Assembly (NCBI GenBank): GCA_019234745.1
Contig: JAFAKZ010000004.1
Location: 1-9,980 of the forward strand
Direction: 5' to 3'
Origin: Burkholderiales bacterium
Lineage (GTDB): Bacteria; Pseudomonadota; Gammaproteobacteria; Burkholderiales; Chitinimonadaceae
Length of the DNA stretch: 9,980 nt
Positions 6,301 to 9,980 of this stretch are shown piece after piece (within the stretch, counting starts at the first letter, position 1; every line of letters begins with the position of its first letter). The notes beneath the pieces were generated by a model. It saw nothing but the letters and a program-made list of their open reading frames with translations. It was not told where the DNA came from and ran no database searches. A program made the translations under genes and the position numbers.

Positions 6301-7649
6301 TGAAGAATGTCGCTTGTATTTCCAGCCTGAGCGCCTTGCTCGGTAGCCTGCTTGTTTCCATCACCGCCACCCTTGTTCCGGCACAGGCCGAGACGGTGCC
6401 TGTGGCCCATGCCACCGCCGTGAGTACGCCGATGGCCTGTGGTGGTGTGACGTCCACCGGCAGCGGCAACCAGACCCCGCTGGTCATCGACGGCTACCCC
6501 TGTTCGGGCGGCGGTACGGCCGGCGCGGTCAATGCACCGGAGGAGCCTTTTATCAGCGTCAAGATCTGTGCCCCGGGCAGCACCACGAAATGCCAGATCA
6601 TCGACCATATCGAGGTCGATACGGGTTCCACCGGCTTGCGCGTGGCCTATAGCGCGCTGAGTTCGTCCCTACGCCCCGGTAGCAGCGGCTTGCCCTTGGT
6701 GGCCGGCAGCGCGTCCGGCACCACGCTCACCGAGTGCGAGACCTATGTGGACTCCTATGTCTATGGTCCTGTCGTCACGGCTGATGTCTATATCGCCGGC
6801 CAGTACGTCAAGAGCACCCAGATGCAGGTATTCGGCGATTCCGCCTACAAGGTGCCCAAGGCGTGCAGCAGCCAAGGCGGCACCCAGACCGATACGACGC
6901 GGACCTTTGGCGCCAACGGCCTGATCGGCGTGAACTTCCTGCTCAATGACAATTACGCGCCGTACTACAACTGCAAGAACAGCATGCCGAGCAGCTGTAC
7001 GGCGAATACAGGCTACGCGGGCCTACCCAACACGGTCAGCCAGTTCGCCAGCAACAATAATGGCGTCGTGCTGACGTTGCCAGCTGTCGCCCCCGGGGGC
7101 ACCACGGCGCCCGTCGTGGGCACGCTGACCTTCGGGGTAGGCACGCAGGGCAACAATACGCCGGTGGCCTCCACGCTGGCCGTGACCAACGACGGCGGTA
7201 GTGACGCGAACAACGGCACGTTTGCCGCCCAGGTCGGTGGCACATGGTTCACGGCCTATATCGACAGCGGTACGGACGTGGTCTACTTCAACGACAGTGC
7301 CAACAAGAATCTGGTGGCCTGTTCCAGCAAGAACGGTTACTACTGCCCGACGTCGACGCAAGCCGTGCCATTCACGTTGGCCAATACGGGCAGCACTGTG
7401 GCGCGGGGTACGCTGAACTATTCGGTCGCCAATGCGACGACCGAGTTGAGCAGCAACACCATCGCGTACAACAATATCGCAGGGCCCGACGGCTCCTCGG
7501 CGACGACGAATTCGTCGATCGGCTTCGGTCTTTCTACCTTCTTCGGCCACAATATGTATTTCCTGTTCCAGGGCAAGACTGCGCCGGGCACGGGCCTGGG
7601 TGGCGGCTCGACGGGGACGGTGACGGGGCCGATCAACGGCATCAACTGA
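6300..7649 (+). CDS. DUF3443 family exported protein with aspartic-protease-like motifs
   Basis: A 449-residue protein with a signal peptide (1-30, LVPAQA|ETV). The mature part matches DUF3443 (PF11925): FISVKICAPGSTTKCQIIDH leading into VDTGSTGLRV, then LTECETYVDSY-VYGPV and later GLIGVNFL. Two Asp-Ser/Thr-Gly motifs lie 215 residues apart, DTGST (D107) and DSGTD (D322). Between them come a YGPVVTADVYIAG segment ending QVFGD and a GANGLIGVNF segment. This is the order seen in bilobal pepsin-type aspartic proteases (catalytic DTG, Tyr flap, hydrophobic GI-x-GL, second DTG/DSG). Protease activity is inference. Ten cysteines outside the signal peptide suggest disulfides. The end is Gly/Thr-rich. 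The start overlaps the stop of the DUF2844 gene, and a strong terminator follows 20 nt after the stop. Confidence 0.87.
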   Translation: MKNVACISSLSALLGSLLVSITATLVPAQAETVPVAHATAVSTPMACGGVTSTGSGNQTPLVIDGYPCSGGGTAGAVNAPEEPFISVKICAPGSTTKCQIIDHIEVDTGSTGLRVAYSALSSSLRPGSSGLPLVAGSASGTTLTECETYVDSYVYGPVVTADVYIAGQYVKSTQMQVFGDSAYKVPKACSSQGGTQTDTTRTFGANGLIGVNFLLNDNYAPYYNCKNSMPSSCTANTGYAGLPNTVSQFASNNNGVVLTLPAVAPGGTTAPVVGTLTFGVGTQGNNTPVASTLAVTNDGGSDANNGTFAAQVGGTWFTAYIDSGTDVVYFNDSANKNLVACSSKNGYYCPTSTQAVPFTLANTGSTVARGTLNYSVANATTELSSNTIAYNNIAGPDGSSATTNSSIGFGLSTFFGHNMYFLFQGKTAPGTGLGGGSTGTVTGPINGIN

Positions 7650-7669
7650 TTGACGTGGTCGCCAAATGG

Positions 7670-7695
7670 AAAAGCCAGCGCTTGCGCTGGCTTTT
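7670..7695. terminator. Bidirectional Rho-independent terminator
   Basis: A 7-bp stem GCCAGCG/CGCTGGC (7674-7680 / 7685-7691) with loop CTTG, flanked by AAAA and TTTT. It works as drawn on both strands, ending the DUF2844-DUF3443 transcript (stop at 7649) and the convergent VOC gene (stop at 7734). Confidence 0.9.
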
Positions 7696-7733
7696 CTGCG
7701 GCTTCGCTTGCAGGCAGCTACCCGTGTTTGGCG

Positions 7734-8213
7734 TCAACCACGCCGGGCCGCTTCGATGGCGGCGATGTCTATCTTTTCCATCGGCATCATCGCCTCAAAC
7801 ACGCGCTTGGCGGCCGCGCGATCGGAGCCGAAGATCGCATCCGTGAGGGCGCGCGGCGTGATCTGCCACGATACGCCCCACTGGTCCTTACACCATCCGC
7901 ATGAGCTGGCCTCGCCGCCGTTATCGACGATCGCATCCCACAGTCGGTCGGTTTCCGCCTGGTCGTCGGTCGCGATTTGGAAGGAGAAGGCCATATTGTG
8001 CTCGACCCCTGGGCCGCCGTTCAGGCCGAGGCATGGGATGCCCAGCACGGTGAACTCGACCGTCAGGACGTCGCCCTCGCGGCCGGCGGGGTAGTCACCG
8101 GGCGCGCGACGGATTGCGGTTACAGCGCTGTCTGGAAACGTCCTGGCGTAGAACTCTGCCGCTTCCAATGCGGTGCCGTTGTACCAGAGGCAAATCGTGT
8201 TCTTGCTGATCAT
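7734..8213 (-). CDS. PhnB-like VOC family protein (3-demethylubiquinone-9 3-methyltransferase-like domain)
   Basis: A 159-residue cytoplasmic protein of the VOC (glyoxalase/bleomycin-resistance) superfamily, PhnB-like branch (PF06983). Family segments appear in order: ICLWYNGTALEAAEFYARTF-PDS at the start, GDVLTVEFTVLGIPCLGLNGG in the middle, then DRLWDAIVDNGG, CGWCKDQWGVSWQITP, and AMMPMEKIDIAAIEAA at the end. Length is normal. The start at 8213 is chosen because GGAG lies at Shine-Dalgarno distance and the family begins there. An in-frame ATG at 8276 would add 21 unrelated residues. The Pfam name is historical and methyltransferase activity is not implied. Substrate is unknown, and metal ligands cannot be assigned with confidence. 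Convergent with the DUF3443 gene across a shared terminator and divergent from the RecQ-like gene. Confidence 0.92.
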   Translation of the reverse strand: MISKNTICLWYNGTALEAAEFYARTFPDSAVTAIRRAPGDYPAGREGDVLTVEFTVLGIPCLGLNGGPGVEHNMAFSFQIATDDQAETDRLWDAIVDNGGEASSCGWCKDQWGVSWQITPRALTDAIFGSDRAAAKRVFEAMMPMEKIDIAAIEAARRG

Positions 8214-8429
8214 ATCGATCTCCGACAGATGACAATTGTTTGGTTCATGCGCCTTGGGCCCTAAGCCCATGCCCAAGTTTGCGCAGGTGCATCAATTCGC
8301 AATGGACACTCGTACGCGTCGGCCCGATCCGCATCATGTTCGATCGTAACCCTCCTATGCATGCAAATGCGATAGCATGCCGCGCGCAGCATTGTGGAAT
8401 CATTTAATTCATTTACTTGAGGGTAGGTC
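8214..8429. promoter_or_regulatory. Divergent intergenic region upstream of the VOC and RecQ-like genes
   Basis: 216 nt with no gene. Near the VOC gene lies CTTGGGC/GCCCAAG (8253-8259 / 8271-8277), which overlaps a competing TGGGC/GCCCA stem (8255-8259 / 8265-8269). Near the RecQ-like gene the palindrome GCATGC occurs twice, 16 nt apart (8359-8364 and 8375-8380). TTTAAT at 8403-8408 is a fair -10 box, but no matching -35 is seen. No LexA-type dyad was recognised. Confidence 0.4.
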
Positions 8430-9980
8430 ATGCAGTCCACTGCAGGGGATGACGCCGCGTTGCGGCTGTTGCAGCAGGTTTTCAAGCTACCGGGGTTTCG
8501 GCCGGGGCAGGAGCAGGTGATCGAGGCGCTGCTTGCCGGGCGCTCCGCCTTGGCGATCTTCCCTACGGGCGGGGGCAAGAGCCTGTGCTATCAGCTACCT
8601 GCGTTGCTGTTCGATGGCCTTACCCTCGTCGTCTCGCCTTTGATCGCCTTGATGAAGGACCAGGTCGATGCGCTCGCCAAGCTCGGTGTGCGTGCCGCAA
8701 GGCTGGATTCCTCGCTCTCGGCCGAGGCGGTGCGCGACGTCTATCGCGGCATTGAGCAAGGTGACATCAAGCTGCTCTATGTATCACCGGAGCGGCTGAA
8801 GAACGAGCGCTTCGTCGCGCGTCTCAGGGACCCGCGCATGCGCATCAGCCTGTTGGCCATCGATGAGGCGCATTGCATCTCGGAGTGGGGCCACAATTTC
8901 CGGCCCGATTACCTCAAGCTGGGAAGCTTGGCGCAATCGCTGCGCGTCGAGCGCGTGCTGGCGCTGACGGCGACCGCGACGCCGGCTGTGGCTGCCGACA
9001 TCTGCCGCCAGTTTGGCATAGTGCCGGGTGATCATGTGCAGACGAGCTTCCGGCGCCCGAATTTGCATCTGCGTGTGACGCTGTGCGGTGGGCGTGAACG
9101 GCTTGAGATATTGCGCAGCCGTATCGCACGGCAGGCCCACGGGGCAGCGACCATCGTCTATGTCACGCTGCAGGAGACGGCTGAGCAGGTAGCCGAGGCC
9201 TTGCAGGCAGCGGGTCATGCGGCGGCCCATTACCACGCTGGCATGGACGACGAGGCGCGCACGCGCGTGCAGGACGACTTCATGGCCGGCCATCTGAGCA
9301 TCGTGGTGGCGACCATCGCCTTCGGCATGGGCATCGACAAGGCGGATATTCGTGCCGTCTACCATTACAACCTGCCCAAGTCGATCGAGAACTATGTGCA
9401 GGAGATAGGCAGGGCGGGCCGCGATGGGCTGGTGTCGCATTGCGAGATGCTGGTGTGCGTAGATGACCGGTTGACACTGGAGAACTTCGTCTATGGCGAC
9501 ACGCCTACGCGGGAGAGCCTGCATGCCTTGCTTGCCGCCATCGATGCTTTCGACGAGGTATTCGACGTCACGGCTTACGAGCTGTCGACGCCGTTCGACA
9601 TTCGTCCTCTCGTTGCGAACACCGCGCTGACCTATCTGGAACTCGAAGGCGTTATTGCGGCGACCTCGCCAAGCTATGCCGAGTACAAGGTTGCCTTCAA
9701 AGTGCCGCGCGACGAGGTCTGCGCGCGCTTCGAGGGTGAGCGGCGCGAGTTCCTGGAGTCCTTGTTCGACGCCAGCCGCGCGGGGCGCAAGTGGCTGACG
9801 GTCAATCTCGCCGATGTGACGGAACGGTTCGCGCAGCCGCGCGAACGCATCCTGAAGGCGCTTAACTACCTCGAAGAGCAGGATCTGATCGAGCTGCAGG
9901 CAGCTGGTCTGCGCCAGGGTTATCGCAAGCCGGGAGCGCGCCAGGCGGCGTCGCTGTTGGACAGGATGGCTGGTTTGTTC
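8430..9980 (+). CDS. recQ: RecQ-family ATP-dependent DNA helicase (C-terminus beyond the window)
   Basis: A superfamily 2, 3'-5' DNA helicase of the RecQ family; 517 codons are present and the frame is open at the edge. Motifs in order are: FRPGQEQVI (motif 0), FPTGGGKSLCYQ (Walker A, K50), VSPLIALMKDQVD (Ia), DEAH (145-148), SEWGHNFRPDY (the RecQ aromatic-rich loop), ALTATATP (III), AHYHAGM (IV region), VVATIAFGMGIDKADIR (V) and QEIGRAGRDG (VI, arginines 328 and 331). After motif VI, where classical RecQ has a four-cysteine zinc-binding region, the sequence runs on without a Cys cluster into helical and winged-helix-like sequence. It is therefore probably an atypical RecQ paralogue. The start is ATG 8430 with GAGGGTAGG just upstream. 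The role is likely recombination, repair or replication-fork processing. The gene symbol is by family only. Confidence 0.93.
   Translation, partial: MQSTAGDDAALRLLQQVFKLPGFRPGQEQVIEALLAGRSALAIFPTGGGKSLCYQLPALLFDGLTLVVSPLIALMKDQVDALAKLGVRAARLDSSLSAEAVRDVYRGIEQGDIKLLYVSPERLKNERFVARLRDPRMRISLLAIDEAHCISEWGHNFRPDYLKLGSLAQSLRVERVLALTATATPAVAADICRQFGIVPGDHVQTSFRRPNLHLRVTLCGGRERLEILRSRIARQAHGAATIVYVTLQETAEQVAEALQAAGHAAAHYHAGMDDEARTRVQDDFMAGHLSIVVATIAFGMGIDKADIRAVYHYNLPKSIENYVQEIGRAGRDGLVSHCEMLVCVDDRLTLENFVYGDTPTRESLHALLAAIDAFDEVFDVTAYELSTPFDIRPLVANTALTYLELEGVIAATSPSYAEYKVAFKVPRDEVCARFEGERREFLESLFDASRAGRKWLTVNLADVTERFAQPRERILKALNYLEEQDLIELQAAGLRQGYRKPGARQAASLLDRMAGLF

Noticed and set aside
7244..7846. 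200-codon open frame on the + strand across the terminator
   Set aside because: An out-of-frame overlap with the DUF3443 gene running through a Rho-independent terminator and antisense to the VOC gene.
8214..8276. Longer start of the VOC gene at ATG 8276
   Set aside because: The added 21 residues do not belong to the family, and GGAG sits correctly before the ATG at 8213.
8784..9524. 246-codon open frame on the - strand
   Set aside because: It is antisense to the helicase motifs of the RecQ-like gene; the His/Arg/Gln-rich product has no motif.
1..9980. CRISPR array, tRNA/rRNA genes, insertion sequences, phage genes, toxin-antitoxin or known defence systems
   Set aside because: No regularly spaced repeats, tRNA cloverleaf-like sequence, transposase motifs or defence-type domain clusters were seen. 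The RecQ-like gene alone does not make a defence island.

Overview
The window is a GC-rich, densely coding piece of a Gram-negative proteobacterial chromosome. It carries outer-membrane and periplasmic protein families (Slam/DUF560, FecR-domain, DUF2844, DUF3443), a methyl-accepting chemotaxis protein (MCP) tail, and genes with strong Shine-Dalgarno sites. The mix looks most like the Xanthomonadales (Rhodanobacteraceae such as Dyella or Luteibacter) or a Burkholderiales relative. That placement comes from gene content only and is tentative.

Left part (68-3979, + strand): a two-gene unit. The first gene encodes an exported FecR-domain protein of 843 residues. Its C-terminal half is a tandem pair of about 250-residue beta-rich modules, the first interrupted by 16 consecutive glycines. 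The second gene, 33 nt downstream, encodes a TPR plus outer-membrane beta-barrel protein of the Slam (surface lipoprotein assembly modifier, DUF560, type XI secretion) kind. The likely reading is a cargo-translocator pair in which the Slam-like barrel exports the FecR-domain protein. A 206-nt gap with two small hairpins follows, then an exported protein of unknown function (4186-4872) with a weak beta-propeller-like segment.

Middle (4884-5796): on the - strand there is a 57-codon remnant of the cytoplasmic tip of a chemotaxis receptor (MCP). It lies directly behind the stop of a small antibiotic-biosynthesis-monooxygenase (ABM) gene (5058-5351, - strand), so it looks like the scar of a rearrangement. 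A 445-nt divergent intergenic region follows and contains three dyad-symmetric sequences that could be operators.

Right part: a translationally coupled DUF2844-DUF3443 pair (5797-7649, + strand; stop and start overlap as TAATG), both exported. The DUF3443 protein shows a pepsin-like motif layout (DTGS ... YG flap-like ... DSGT). A bidirectional terminator (7670-7695) separates it from a convergent PhnB-like VOC-family gene (7734-8213, - strand). A divergent RecQ-family helicase gene (8430 to the window edge, + strand) is complete through both helicase lobes. It shows no RecQ zinc-binding cysteine cluster in the part present.

The two points most worth following up are the proposed FecR/Slam secretion pair and the aspartic-protease-like layout of the DUF3443 protein.
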